Origin: a virus
Virus record (IMG/VR): IMGVR_UViG_3300032174_000002
Span: 1 to 64,000 of that record
Direction: 5' to 3' (one strand)
DNA length: 64,000 nucleotides
The notes under the pieces were generated by a model. That model did not search any database, was not told the DNA's origin, and worked only from the letters and a program-made list of their open reading frames with translations. Each line of letters opens with the position of its first letter. The stretch's first letter is position 1. Below, piece after piece: positions 8,019 through 16,309 of the stretch. The position numbers were made by a program, and so were the translations under genes.

Positions 8019-8450
8019 TTACGAGCCCGGGGTCGGGGCGTACTTGGGGTGGGACAGCACGGCGACCGCGCTGGCGAAGACCGACGGCGAGAGCGTCGCG
8101 GTCAGCACGAGGCGCACGAACCGCTTGTAGCCGCGGTAGCCAAGCCGCGACGTGGTGCCGTGGACGTCGGAGTTGACCGCCGCGGGCGGCGCCACCGTGT
8201 TCAGGTAGTCGGCCGCGGCCACGTCCGCCGCGTCCGCCTGGGCCACCGGGTCGTTCGCCTCCTGGAGCTTGGGCGTCAGGAAGTTGGTCGAGTTGAGCGT
8301 CGTGACGGCGCCCCAGTTGAGGATGAAGAGCAGCCCCTCGAAGCCGCCGGCGACGGTCGTGTCGATCCAGGCGCCGGTGACCGTGCCGGTGACCGCCTGC
8401 GGCGCGAGCGCCGGCTTGTCCAGGATGTTGCTGTGAAGATCCCTCTGCAT
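8019..8450 (-). CDS. Structural-region protein of unknown function
   Basis: 143 residues, Thr/Ala/Val-rich. It contains GYRGYKRFVRLVLTATLS in the C-terminal third, a pattern seen in small phage virion proteins encoded next to the capsid gene. It is probably a virion component; no firm family. Confidence 0.6.
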   Translation of the reverse strand: MQRDLHSNILDKPALAPQAVTGTVTGAWIDTTVAGGFEGLLFILNWGAVTTLNSTNFLTPKLQEANDPVAQADAADVAAADYLNTVAPPAAVNSDVHGTTSRLGYRGYKRFVRLVLTATLSPSVFASAVAVLSHPKYAPTPGS

Positions 8451-8474
8451 GGCTCTCTCCTCGGCGCTCTCTCG

Positions 8475-8948
8475 TTACGGCAGCGAGTAGTGGATCGTGA
8501 CCCGGGCGTGCCCGGCGGTGGCGGCCGTGCCGGTCTGGCCGTAGGTGACCTGGTAGGTGGTCGCGGCGGCCAGGGGCGCGGCAACGATGCCAGCGGTCTG
8601 GCGGGTCGCCGAGGCCGGGTTCAGAACGCCGGAGGCGACCAGCGAGCCCGGGCTGCCGGCGGTGCCGACCTGCAGGGTGTTCGTGGTGCCGGCGTTGAAG
8701 GCGATGTCGACCGTCGAAGTGACGGTGTCGATGACGGCCCCGGCGGGGATCGGCCCCAGGATGGCAACGCCGCCGGCGGCGCCGAACGCGAGGTCGGCGT
8801 AGACGCAGAGCTGCTCGCGCACCTGGACCCGCACGCCGTCCGCCCCGACACGCTCATTGCCGGCGCCGACCTCGCGGTAGGGGAAGGCTGGGCCGGGACC
8901 AGCCCCCGTCCGGAAGCCCGCGCCGCCCTGCTGTAGGTTGCTGCCCAT
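8475..8948 (-). CDS. Possible capsid decoration protein
   Basis: 157 residues encoded immediately downstream of the major capsid gene. An N-terminal arm is followed by a Gly/Ala/Thr-rich beta domain. Small beta proteins in this slot often stabilise the capsid surface. This is inference from position and composition. Confidence 0.5.
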   Translation of the reverse strand: MGSNLQQGGAGFRTGAGPGPAFPYREVGAGNERVGADGVRVQVREQLCVYADLAFGAAGGVAILGPIPAGAVIDTVTSTVDIAFNAGTTNTLQVGTAGSPGSLVASGVLNPASATRQTAGIVAAPLAAATTYQVTYGQTGTAATAGHARVTIHYSLP

Positions 8949-8960
8949 CGGCTCACCTCG

Positions 8961-9004
8961 CTTTGTAGTTTCTCGACCTCATCCGTGGTTGGATTTCTAC
9001 AAAG
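8961..9004. repeat. Perfect 8-bp inverted repeat between capsid and next gene
   Basis: CTTTGTAG (8961-8968) and CTACAAAG (8997-9004) frame 28 nt between the capsid stop and the next start. It could form a transcript hairpin that limits read-through or protects the 3' end of capsid mRNA. Confidence 0.45.
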
Positions 9005-9008
9005 CCGG

Positions 9009-10307
9009 CTAGCTGACGCCGACGCGGAGGATGCGCATCGCCTCGCCGAGAACGACCTGGGCGCCGATGCGCTTCGACATCTTGAAGACCACGTTCGGGT
9101 GCGCGGTCAGCATGTCGCGGATGATCCGGATGCCGCGGCGGTCGACGATCCGGTACGCCCGCTGCCAGTCGGCGAAGGCGACGACGGCCGCCCCGGTGGC
9201 GAAGGTGCCGGCGCCGAAGCCGGTCGGCCCCGGCATCGCGAAGCTCTCGAACCACTTGTAGCCGGCCAAGAGGCTCGGCGCGCCCTCGCGGGTGCTGGGC
9301 TGCCACAGGTAATTGCCGATCGCGTCCTTGAGCTGCATGAGGTAGCCCGCGGTCAGCCGCGAGAAGGTCGCCACCGCGTTGGCCGCGTAGGGGGTCGGCA
9401 GCGAGTAGAAGCAGGCGATCAGCGAGTCCATCGAGATGTCGTTCGCCAGGCCGGAGGGGACGGTGGGGACCTCGCCCCCGTTCTGGTCGGAGGCGGTCAG
9501 GAAGCCCTGCGGCTCGTTGCTGCTGGCGCCGCCGCCGATCACGAAGCGCTGGCCTTCCCAGACGGCGAAGTCCAGTTCGGCATCCGCCCCGATCTCGGCC
9601 TCGAGGTCATAGAGCGTATCCTCGAGCATGGTCAGCGTCACGCCCGGCTCGGCCACCGACTCGTAGATCGGGATCTCGAGCGCCTGGTACATATTGCGAG
9701 GCGTGGTCTCGGTGTTTCGAGTCGCCGTGTCCCGCTGGGAGACGTCGGTGATCGTGAACCGCTGGGTCGAGCGCCGGATAATCCGCAGGCTCCCGGTGCC
9801 GACCGTCGACACGCGGGCATACTGACGGATCGGCGTCACCTGGAGCAGGCGGTGCAGGATGCCCGCTTCCATGGTGGGCGCCGTCAGCACGCCGCCGCCG
9901 GGGTCCGTGTCGGACGACAGCGCCTTCTTCTCCATCCCATTCAGGAGATCCCACTCCTTCGCCTCGAGGGCCTTCTCGCCCTTGCGGAGGTAACGGTCGA
10001 AGGCCTTGTGCTCCTCGTCGCTCTCGACGTACATCTTGGTCGAGCCGCCGCCGGGGATCGGGTCGCCGTGGGCGTCGAGGCGCGGCGCGCGGGCGAGCTT
10101 TTGGATCGCCAGGCTCGCGTTCTCGTTGGCCGCCTTGAGGTTGGTGATCAGGGTTTCCAGCTCGACCACCTTGACGCCGAAGTCCTGCATCTTCTTGGCG
10201 TGCTCGCCCACGTCGCCCTTGATCTTCTCGGTGTCCTCGTGCCACCTGCGCACTTCACCGACCATCTGGTTGAGGTCGTCGACCGCCTTGGTCACTGCCG
10301 CATCCAT
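9009..10307 (-). CDS. Major capsid protein, HK97 fold
   Basis: 432 residues from ATG 10307 with a GAGGAGAAA SD. Residues 1 to about 80 form a coiled-coil delta (scaffold) domain (VDDLNQMVGEVRRWHEDTEK). The HK97 fold follows, with typical segments such as DPGGGVLTAPTMEAGILH, QRDTATRNTETTPRNMYQAL, SSNEPQGFLTA and LAGYKWFESFAMPG. The delta domain would be removed by the protease encoded just upstream. Length and gene order are standard. Confidence 0.95.
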   Translation of the reverse strand: MDAAVTKAVDDLNQMVGEVRRWHEDTEKIKGDVGEHAKKMQDFGVKVVELETLITNLKAANENASLAIQKLARAPRLDAHGDPIPGGGSTKMYVESDEEHKAFDRYLRKGEKALEAKEWDLLNGMEKKALSSDTDPGGGVLTAPTMEAGILHRLLQVTPIRQYARVSTVGTGSLRIIRRSTQRFTITDVSQRDTATRNTETTPRNMYQALEIPIYESVAEPGVTLTMLEDTLYDLEAEIGADAELDFAVWEGQRFVIGGGASSNEPQGFLTASDQNGGEVPTVPSGLANDISMDSLIACFYSLPTPYAANAVATFSRLTAGYLMQLKDAIGNYLWQPSTREGAPSLLAGYKWFESFAMPGPTGFGAGTFATGAAVVAFADWQRAYRIVDRRGIRIIRDMLTAHPNVVFKMSKRIGAQVVLGEAMRILRVGVS

Positions 10308-10317
10308 AGCTTTCTCC

Positions 10318-11799
10318 TCAGAGCCTCGGCGCCATGTCTCGGACACCGTTCAGGTTCGCCACTGCGGCCGTGAGCGCCGCGACCTCTTCCGCCGTCATCT
10401 CTTCGTCGTCGCCACCGCCGGCGGTCTCCAGCTCCGGGTCGGACACCGGCTCGTCCGGCGGGTCCTCCGGCGGTAGCCCGGCCACGACCCGCAGCGAGTC
10501 GGCCGCGTCCTCGAACATGTCGATCGCCTCGAGGATGGTCTCCTCGGCGAGCTCGGCGAACGCCTCCGGGCTGCACAGCCACTGGATCGCCCGCGGCAAC
10601 TGCCACAGGATCTGGCTGATGTCGTCGAGGCTCTTGACCCCGACCACGTTGGCCTGCTCGTCAACCGGGAAGGGGACGAAGCTGTACTCCTTAAGCTTCA
10701 GCGCCTTGAGGTACTGCGCCCGCTGGCCCTGGAAGACGCCCATCTCGGTCCCACCCGGCCGCGGCCGGAAGCCGATCGAGCAGTGCGTCAAGAGGCCATC
10801 CTTGATGTCCGCCAGGGTGTCGCGGCTCTTTTGTGAGCTGCCGAACCGGGAGACGACGAGGCAGCCCTTCGTGTCCTCCTCCATGTGGCGGGGGACGGCG
10901 ACGAGCGAGTTGCGGTCGTGGTTGTAGAGGCCCTTGATGAGTGGCAGGTCCTCAAGGATCGACTGCGCGAAGGCGCCTTTCACGGTCACGTCCCGGTCGA
11001 GGTCGAGGTGCTGGAAGGTGTTGATGTAGTGGGTCGCCTCGCCCTTGCCGGAGTCCTCCTGCTTGACCTCGAACTCGACCGCCAGGCTCTTCGTCAGGTA
11101 GGGGAGCGGGCCGCCGAAGCTGGGGGTGGTGAGGTCGGGTGCGCCCTTGAGCCGGAGCACCGGCCGCCAGATCCGCGCCTTGCCGGAGTCGTCGCTGCCG
11201 ATCGACGAATAGCGCTTGTGGACCTTCGCGGCGATGGCGTCGGCCTGCGCCTGGGTCAGCGTCTTGCCGACCTGCTGCGCGGAGCGGGCGAGCGCGTTGC
11301 GGCCGCGGGCGATCGTGTCGATCGGGTAGGTGCGATCGGGGCCGGCGAAGTCGGCGTCGGAGAGCTTCTTGCGCTGCTTGCCGGAGAGGGCGGCCTTGAA
11401 GGCCGCGGCCGGGTCGCCGCCGAACGCCGTCTGCATCTTCGCCCCCCGCGCCAGAGCTGCCCGCTGCGAGTGCCAGACCGCCCGGTCGTTGTGGTGCTGG
11501 ATCTGCGCTTGCGCGTCGCCCTGGTAGCCGGCTGGCCCCATGGCCGCGGTGCGGAGAGCGTCGGCCGCGGCGGTGTGAGCAACGGCGGCGGTACGGTGGG
11601 CCTTGGCGGCTGCGGCCTTGTCGGTCGAGCTACCGGATTTCAGGGCGCGGTCGGAAGCTACCGTGGCTTCGGCGGAGCGCTTGTGCGCGGTGGCGGGAGC
11701 GGCGGCCCACTTGCCGGCGAGACGGGGATGGCCGGGCGGGACCCCCTTGAGGTCCAGCCCTTCCGCGCCAGCGAAGGCGAGCGTGGTCTGCTCGGGCAT
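10318..11799 (-). CDS. HK97-family prohead protease with long N-terminal extension
   Basis: 493 residues. The serine protease domain spans about 235-390: the His is in LYNHDRNSL (H294) and the nucleophile in LTHCSIGFRP (S341). It is followed by KEYSFVPFPVDEQANV. Residues 1-140 are an Ala/His-rich helical extension. Residues 140-205 hold a separate motif (DADFAGPDRTYPIDTIARGR) often found in phage head proteins. The C-terminal 90 residues are acidic. Typical proteases of this family are near 200 residues, so this is a fusion. It should mature the capsid lattice. Confidence 0.9.
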   Translation of the reverse strand: MPEQTTLAFAGAEGLDLKGVPPGHPRLAGKWAAAPATAHKRSAEATVASDRALKSGSSTDKAAAAKAHRTAAVAHTAAADALRTAAMGPAGYQGDAQAQIQHHNDRAVWHSQRAALARGAKMQTAFGGDPAAAFKAALSGKQRKKLSDADFAGPDRTYPIDTIARGRNALARSAQQVGKTLTQAQADAIAAKVHKRYSSIGSDDSGKARIWRPVLRLKGAPDLTTPSFGGPLPYLTKSLAVEFEVKQEDSGKGEATHYINTFQHLDLDRDVTVKGAFAQSILEDLPLIKGLYNHDRNSLVAVPRHMEEDTKGCLVVSRFGSSQKSRDTLADIKDGLLTHCSIGFRPRPGGTEMGVFQGQRAQYLKALKLKEYSFVPFPVDEQANVVGVKSLDDISQILWQLPRAIQWLCSPEAFAELAEETILEAIDMFEDAADSLRVVAGLPPEDPPDEPVSDPELETAGGGDDEEMTAEEVAALTAAVANLNGVRDMAPRL

Positions 11800-11826
11800 C
11801 CTGGCGGGTAGTGTCGTCCCGCCTGG

Positions 11827-11838
11827 TGTCTACCTCTG
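11827..11838. promoter_or_regulatory. 12-bp element shared with 26134-26145
   Basis: TGTCTACCTCTG occurs here, upstream of the protease gene, and again upstream of the Ig-like protein gene near 26.1 kb. Both copies are intergenic and followed a few bases later by CCGTC. It is a candidate phage-specific control site. Confidence 0.4.
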
Positions 11839-11852
11839 TCTACCGTCCACCA

Positions 11853-11966
11853 TTGGGGAAGAACGCGGCCCTGGCTGGGGAATAACCGCCAGGGCCTGGG
11901 GAAAGACCCTGAATCGCTGGGGAAAAACCCTGTCGGGTTGGGGAAGAACTACGCCCGCTGGGGACT
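11853..11966. repeat. Six iteron-like repeats, TGGGGAA(N)AAC, spaced about 21 bp
   Basis: The GGGG cores begin at 11855, 11877, 11898, 11919, 11940 and 11960, i.e. spacings of 22, 21, 21, 21 and 20 bp. Most units read TTGGGGAAGAAC or CTGGGGAAAAAC on the plus strand. The array covers the 3' end of the gene at 11949 and the leader of the prohead protease gene. Spacing of two helical turns puts every copy on the same face of the DNA, as in operator or packaging/origin arrays. Confidence 0.8.
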
Positions 11967-12347
11967 CGGCTGGCGCTTGACCGCCACTCGGCGCCGCCCT
12001 TCGAGCGCGGCCGCGTCCCAGGCCAGCTTGAATTCCCGGTCGGAAGCCGACGCCTTGTAGGCCATCCCGCGGCTCACGCCGACAAAGTCGCAGGCCGCCG
12101 CAACGCCCCGCCCGGCGGCGAGCTCGGCCAGGAACCGGACCCGCCAGCCGCCTGGCTCGGCCGCCTGGTCCTGCGCCTCGACCGCCGCGTCCGGGGGCCA
12201 GGTGGTGCGGAGCCAGCCCTCGATCCCGGGGATCGGGCAGCCGTGGAGCTTCCACCAGACGCCGGCGACCAAGAGGGCGGCCCTCTCCCTGGCGATGCCG
12301 ACGCGGCGGGCCTCGAGGAGGACGATGGAGAGGTCGGGGAGGTCCAT
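11949..12347 (-). CDS. HTH protein resembling small terminase / DNA-binding adaptors
   Basis: 132 residues from ATG 12347. The C-terminal half contains a helix-turn-helix-like segment (AAACDFVGVSRGMAYKASAS) followed by KLAWDAAALEGRRR. This layout is frequent in phage small terminase-like proteins. The stop lies inside the helix-phased repeat array, so it could be the array's binding partner. Another small terminase candidate lies at 23869. Confidence 0.6.
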   Translation of the reverse strand: MDLPDLSIVLLEARRVGIARERAALLVAGVWWKLHGCPIPGIEGWLRTTWPPDAAVEAQDQAAEPGGWRVRFLAELAAGRGVAAACDFVGVSRGMAYKASASDREFKLAWDAAALEGRRRVAVKRQPSPQRA

Positions 12348-12349
12348 GG

Positions 12350-12871
12350 CTACCAGGTGGTCGCTCCGCGCGGGATCGAGTCGCCGTGGGTCTCGTCCCC
12401 GAGGTCCCGGTTGGCGTAGTCGTCGCAGCGGCCGGTCTGCTCGTTCCAGTGCCGGCAGGCGAACACATCGCGGACCTCGCTCCACTTCGGATCGCGCACC
12501 CAGGCATAGGCTGTCCAGCCGGCCCGGATGGCGCCTGGGCCGATCCAGTCGTGGCGGAGCGGACCTACCGTGATCTGGCGCTCGCCGTTCGTGAAGGCGA
12601 TGTGGATCGGCTCGCCGTCGGGGGAGGATCCAAGGTCGCGTGACCAGTGCGCGGCAGCGCCCCCGCCGTGCGCCACGAAGCCGAGCCGCTCGATCCGCGC
12701 CGTCGCTTCCTCAGCGGTGAGTGGAATCAGCATGGCGAGGAGCAGCGGGGCGTCGTCGCCCATGGGGTTGTCGTCGCTCTTGTTGAAGGACTCGCCGGCG
12801 CGAAGCCGGTCGAGCGTCAACTCGCCGAGCGTGAAGACGGCAAAGCACTGCCCGGTGCAGCGGCCCCGCAT
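12350..12871 (-). CDS. Protein of unknown function
   Basis: 173 residues, ATG overlapping the previous stop (ATGA). Aromatic-rich, with two Cys near the N-terminus (RCTGQC) and a CRHWNEQTGRCDDY motif near the C-terminus that could bind a metal. No family recognised. Confidence 0.6.
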   Translation of the reverse strand: MRGRCTGQCFAVFTLGELTLDRLRAGESFNKSDDNPMGDDAPLLLAMLIPLTAEEATARIERLGFVAHGGGAAAHWSRDLGSSPDGEPIHIAFTNGERQITVGPLRHDWIGPGAIRAGWTAYAWVRDPKWSEVRDVFACRHWNEQTGRCDDYANRDLGDETHGDSIPRGATTW

Positions 12872-13140
12872 CAGCCCTCCACGAGATGGTCTGGCGACAA
12901 CTCGACGCAAGAGAGTTGCGCACAGAGATCCGCATGCTGGTCGAAGACCGCCTGCATCTCAACGGCGATCTCTTGCTGGTAGCGGCCGAGCTTGGAGTTG
13001 AACTGGTCGGCGGCGATCCGGCTCGGACTGGCACCGTAGATCAGCGGCTCGGCGAGGATGCCGTAGTAGCGATAGAGGGATCGGCCCGCGCGCCAGTTAC
13101 GGTGGCGCCAGACGGCGCGGCTGAGGGCGCGGAGTCTCAC
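12871..13140 (-). CDS. Protein of unknown function
   Basis: 89 residues, GTG start. A very basic N-terminus (RLRALSRAVWRHRNWRAGRS) precedes an amphipathic helix. Overlaps both neighbours by four bases. Confidence 0.6.
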   Translation of the reverse strand: MRLRALSRAVWRHRNWRAGRSLYRYYGILAEPLIYGASPSRIAADQFNSKLGRYQQEIAVEMQAVFDQHADLCAQLSCVELSPDHLVEG

Positions 13141-13433
13141 CGGCCGCCACCGAGCAACCGCTTCGCCGCCGCCAAGTGCCGGCCGATCTGCTGGCTCGCC
13201 AGCTTCGGGCTGATCTGGCCGGCGTCGAGCGCGGTCAGGAGGGTCTGGGCCGCAGCGATCTCGGCGTGGACTGCGGCGTGGGACTGCTCGCCGCGCGGCT
13301 CGAGCGGGCGCCGTGCGCGACCGAGGACGTGGCGCCGGTCCTCGGCTTCGCGCGCCGAGATGGAAGGATGCTGCTGGACGTCGGCCTTTCCCCGCCGGCC
13401 GGCGCTGTCGGGTCCATAGGCGTCGAGAGCCAT
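13137..13433 (-). CDS. Protein of unknown function
   Basis: 98 residues, mostly helical, highly charged in the first half. Stop overlaps the next start (GTGA). No family recognised. Confidence 0.55.
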   Translation of the reverse strand: MALDAYGPDSAGRRGKADVQQHPSISAREAEDRRHVLGRARRPLEPRGEQSHAAVHAEIAAAQTLLTALDAGQISPKLASQQIGRHLAAAKRLLGGGR

Positions 13434-13436
13434 GGG

Positions 13437-14084
13437 CTACTCCGCCGCCCTCTTCGGCGGGCAGATGCAGGAGTCGCCGAGCGCATCGCCGATCGCCTCC
13501 GTCAACTCGCGGAGGGCGCGCAGGAGATAGTCCTCCTCTGGCGTCGGGTCGAGGAACCGGATGCGCGGGTCCTCGGCCTGGCGCGCGGCGATCGCCCGGG
13601 CGTCAGCGAGGCGGTCAAGATCAACAGAGACCCGCGGATGGCTCATCCATTTCGCAAACGCTTCCCGCTCGCCCGGCGCCGTCGGATCGTAGGCGGCTTC
13701 GCCCTCCACCGCCGCCACGACCTCCTCCTCAGTGCCGCGCACCACCAGCGGCTCGTCGAGCATGGCGAGGTAGACGTTGCAGTACTCGACCTCATCGCTA
13801 GCTGGCGCGCCCAAGCCCTCGATCGACAGTACCTTTGTCCGGTCGATGGCGATCGGCTGGTCCCGGGCGTTGCGGAGCTGGACGAAGACGGGGGCCGGCG
13901 GGGTGGCCTTGCGGTTGGCGGCCAGATCGAGCACCGCCTGGCAGGTATCGCGGACCTCCTCCATCAGCTTCTCGTACCGCTTGAGATCTTCTTCGCCCGC
14001 GGCCTCGGCCATCTCGCGCAAGGCGTCCTGGCGATGCCGCTCCCCGAGAGCTTCAAGATCTTCAACCTCCCTCGTTCCTGTCAT
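13437..14084 (-). CDS. Protein of unknown function
   Basis: 215 residues. A charged N-terminal coiled coil (about 1-60) precedes a mixed domain and an acidic helical region. Two Cys near the C-terminus (SCICPPKR). ATG 14084 overlaps the upstream stop. Possibly a head-region accessory or chaperone; no family recognised. Confidence 0.65.
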   Translation of the reverse strand: MTGTREVEDLEALGERHRQDALREMAEAAGEEDLKRYEKLMEEVRDTCQAVLDLAANRKATPPAPVFVQLRNARDQPIAIDRTKVLSIEGLGAPASDEVEYCNVYLAMLDEPLVVRGTEEEVVAAVEGEAAYDPTAPGEREAFAKWMSHPRVSVDLDRLADARAIAARQAEDPRIRFLDPTPEEDYLLRALRELTEAIGDALGDSCICPPKRAAE

Positions 14085-14299
14085 GGCTGGTCCCTTTCTC
14101 GGCCGATCACCTCGGCCGCCTTCTTCCTGACCTGGTGCAGCTCGTCCTGGGTGATGAGGCCGAGCCAACGGTCTGCCTCAGCCACGCGGAGCTGAAGCCG
14201 GGCCTGATTCGCGGTCGGCATCGGGTAGCGGCCGTGCCGGTAGTTCTCGGCCGCGGTGGTCGGCGCTGGCGGGAGCCGGTCGCGATCGGCCTGCTTCAT
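14081..14299 (-). CDS. Small helical protein of unknown function
   Basis: 72 residues, basic and helical (LQLRVAEADRWLGLITQDEL). Coupled on both sides by ATGA overlaps. Confidence 0.6.
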   Translation of the reverse strand: MKQADRDRLPPAPTTAAENYRHGRYPMPTANQARLQLRVAEADRWLGLITQDELHQVRKKAAEVIGRERDQP

Positions 14300-14490
14300 G
14301 CCGGCGCTTCCTCTGGCCTCAAGACGCCGATGACGGTCTCGGTCGCCTGGTCCCGAGGCATCGCCCTGATCGCCGCCTGCTGCTCCGCGGTGAAGACGAT
14401 GCCGGGCCGGAAGAGAGCCGGGCACTCCCGCCGCAGGTAGGCCATGAGCATCGCCCGGGCCGCCTTCTCGGCCATCGTCAAGGTCGCCAC
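14296..14490 (-). CDS. Small helical protein of unknown function
   Basis: 64 residues from GTG 14490. Helical N-terminus (AEKAARAMLMAYLRRECP). Overlaps its neighbours; no family recognised. Confidence 0.55.
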   Translation of the reverse strand: MATLTMAEKAARAMLMAYLRRECPALFRPGIVFTAEQQAAIRAMPRDQATETVIGVLRPEEAPA

Positions 14491-14657
14491 CGCAGCGCGT
14501 CCGCCAGGTGGTGCCGGAGCGCGTACATCCTGGTCTGGTCGTCGCGCCGCCAGTTGTAGCGGGTGACGGCGATGTGGAAGTAGAGCATGTCGAGGAAGAA
14601 GGCGCAGGCGGCAATCGCGGTCCAGTGGGAGTTCCAGAAGCGCTCAGTCCTGGTCAC
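14478..14657 (-). CDS. Small membrane-associated protein
   Basis: 59 residues from GTG 14657, overlapping the upstream stop (GTGA). A hydrophobic stretch (WTAIAACAFFLDMLYFHIAV) could span or bind the membrane, followed by a basic tail. Inferred from codon bias and coupling. Confidence 0.55.
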   Translation of the reverse strand: MTRTERFWNSHWTAIAACAFFLDMLYFHIAVTRYNWRRDDQTRMYALRHHLADALRWRP

Positions 14658-15658
14658 GCAGCTTCCTCCTCAGCCGCCACGAGGCGCTCGGAGCAGTTGC
14701 ACGATGGATGTGCTGGCGGACCTTCGCCAGCATCCTCATCCTCGTACTCGCCATCGATCGCCCTGGTCAGCCCGTCGAGATCGGCGCAGATGGCGGAACA
14801 CGCCGTCGGACTGGCCACCCATTCCACCTCATATGCCTCGCCGTCCAGCTTACCTTGATCCACGGCGTCATTCCAGACGTCATTCTGTCCCGCGTTCCCG
14901 GCCCGGCTCGCCTCGGTCCTGGCGATCATCTCCCCGCGGTAGTCGAGCATCTCCTGGTAGCGCTGGTCGATGGCGTCCTGCATCGCCGCATCCGACATGT
15001 CCGCCCGGTCGGTCTGCGCTAGGGCGTCGATGTAGTTGTCGAGCGCCACGGCCTGCCGCTCGTTCAGGCCGATGAAGCCAGCCATGGTCTGCGCGTCGAG
15101 CACGCGGGAGATGTCCCGGCCGACGTCGTAGACGTCCTGGCCCCCGCGCTCCATCGCGGAGGAGAGCAGCTCGCGGATGCCGGCCTTCGTCTCGCCGGTC
15201 AGCGCCTGCGCCAGGTCGGCACCATGCTCGGTCAGCCAGTCGGCGGCCTCGGAGCGGATCAGGCTGTGGTCGAGCTCCACGGCGACGTGGGCCGGGAGCG
15301 TGCCGAGCGCCAGGTCGACGCCGGCGTTGTAGGGCGCCGCCAGCGGACCGGGCTTCTCTCCCGAGGCGGCGATCCCGGCGATCGCTGACTGCAGGTCGTC
15401 GAACGGGATGGCGTCGAGCGCCTCGTCGAGGTCCCCGGAGGCCAGGGCGCGCTTCAGCTGCCGGAGATCCACGCCGTCGATGGCGTCGGCGATCGCCGAG
15501 AGGAAGGCGTCTTTCAGCCCGGGAGCCGCCTTGTCGATCGCCTCCCCCAGAGCGTCGAGCAGCTCCTGGCGGCTGATCTCCTGGATGGCGCCGGCGTAGC
15601 CCTCGGAGGTCTCCTCGGTGGCGACGGAGGAGCCGGAGACGACGGAGGGGTCAGGCAC
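14654..15658 (-). CDS. Minor head protein, SPP1 gp7 / Mu gpF family
   Basis: 334 residues from GTG 15658. The C-terminal third has the family signature: YRGEMIARTEASRAGNAGQN, then ACSAICADLDG and GPPAHPSCNCSERL with clustered Cys/His. Such proteins bind the portal and take part in head assembly or DNA injection. The N-terminal 200 residues are Ala/Asp-rich helices. Position in the head module fits. Confidence 0.8.
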   Translation of the reverse strand: MPDPSVVSGSSVATEETSEGYAGAIQEISRQELLDALGEAIDKAAPGLKDAFLSAIADAIDGVDLRQLKRALASGDLDEALDAIPFDDLQSAIAGIAASGEKPGPLAAPYNAGVDLALGTLPAHVAVELDHSLIRSEAADWLTEHGADLAQALTGETKAGIRELLSSAMERGGQDVYDVGRDISRVLDAQTMAGFIGLNERQAVALDNYIDALAQTDRADMSDAAMQDAIDQRYQEMLDYRGEMIARTEASRAGNAGQNDVWNDAVDQGKLDGEAYEVEWVASPTACSAICADLDGLTRAIDGEYEDEDAGEGPPAHPSCNCSERLVAAEEEAA

Positions 15659-15833
15659 GTCGCTCCCGCATCGCGCGAGCCACAGCGCGCGCCGCCGCTG
15701 CCCACTTCATGCGGCAGGTCAGGCACTGGCAGAACAACGAATGGCCGAACACGATCGGCCGCAGCGGAGGCTCCGGCGTTGGCCCACTCTCGGCAGTCCG
15801 GCAAGGGAACCCGTTGATGGTCTGCTCAGCCAT
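15651..15833 (-). CDS. Small Cys-containing protein
   Basis: 60 residues; CQCLTC in the centre may bind zinc; basic C-terminus. Overlaps both neighbours (8 bases each). Confidence 0.5.
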   Translation of the reverse strand: MAEQTINGFPCRTAESGPTPEPPLRPIVFGHSLFCQCLTCRMKWAAAARAVARAMRERRA

Positions 15834-16053
15834 GGACCGCGAGTTCCGGCATCGGCTCGCTGAGCATCCCGACCATGCCCCACGGCCGCGCCAGGCGGTT
15901 CGCTCGATGCTGGTACCGCCAGCGCTCGCGGGGCGTCATCTCGGACAGCGAGCGAGGCACATGGACGAAGTAGATGGGCCGCCCTCGCCGATAGGGCGAA
16001 TCCTCGATCGCCAGTACCATATCGGCGAGAGTGGCGAGGAGGTCGTCAGCCAT
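15826..16053 (-). CDS. Protein of unknown function
   Basis: 75 residues. Contains IYFVHVPRSLSEMTPRERWR, a charged segment, and no Cys. Overlaps both neighbours. Confidence 0.55.
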   Translation of the reverse strand: MADDLLATLADMVLAIEDSPYRRGRPIYFVHVPRSLSEMTPRERWRYQHRANRLARPWGMVGMLSEPMPELAVHG

Positions 16054-16309
16054 CCGATGCCTCGCGCGCTCGAATGCGAATGCTGCGCAGGGCCGCCAGG
16101 ACCTCCTGCAACAGCGGCAGCCACGGAACGCCGGGCTTCGCGAAGTCGGCGGCGAACTGCCTGGCTACATCCGGCGCAACCAGGATCGTAATGGCGCCCG
16201 GCGGAAGGCGGTCGTCAACGATCACCGGGAAGCCGGCGATAGTGTACGCGACGGGGGCCGCGGCCGGTGTCGGTACCAACATCGACGGCAAGGGTAACTC
16301 AGCCGGCAT
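16046..16309 (-). CDS. Protein of unknown function
   Basis: 87 residues from ATG 16309 (a second ATG at 16282 is possible). Hydrophobic beta-rich middle (AYTIAGFPVIVDDRLPPGAI), then a helix. Overlaps both neighbours by about 10 bases. Confidence 0.55.
   Translation of the reverse strand: MPAELPLPSMLVPTPAAAPVAYTIAGFPVIVDDRLPPGAITILVAPDVARQFAADFAKPGVPWLPLLQEVLAALRSIRIRAREASDG

Noticed and set aside
8985-10373. Long plus-strand open frame across the capsid gene
   Set aside because: It is the antisense of a clear HK97 capsid gene; G+C-rich codons leave the opposite strand open. No motifs.
11830-11948. Frame-shifted extension of the gene at 11949 encoding a FPQ heptad repeat
   Set aside because: A -1 slip could reach it, but there is no slippery heptamer and the repeat is better explained as DNA sites.
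11853-11966. CRISPR array
   Set aside because: Units are about 12 bp at 21-bp spacing, far below CRISPR repeat and spacer length.
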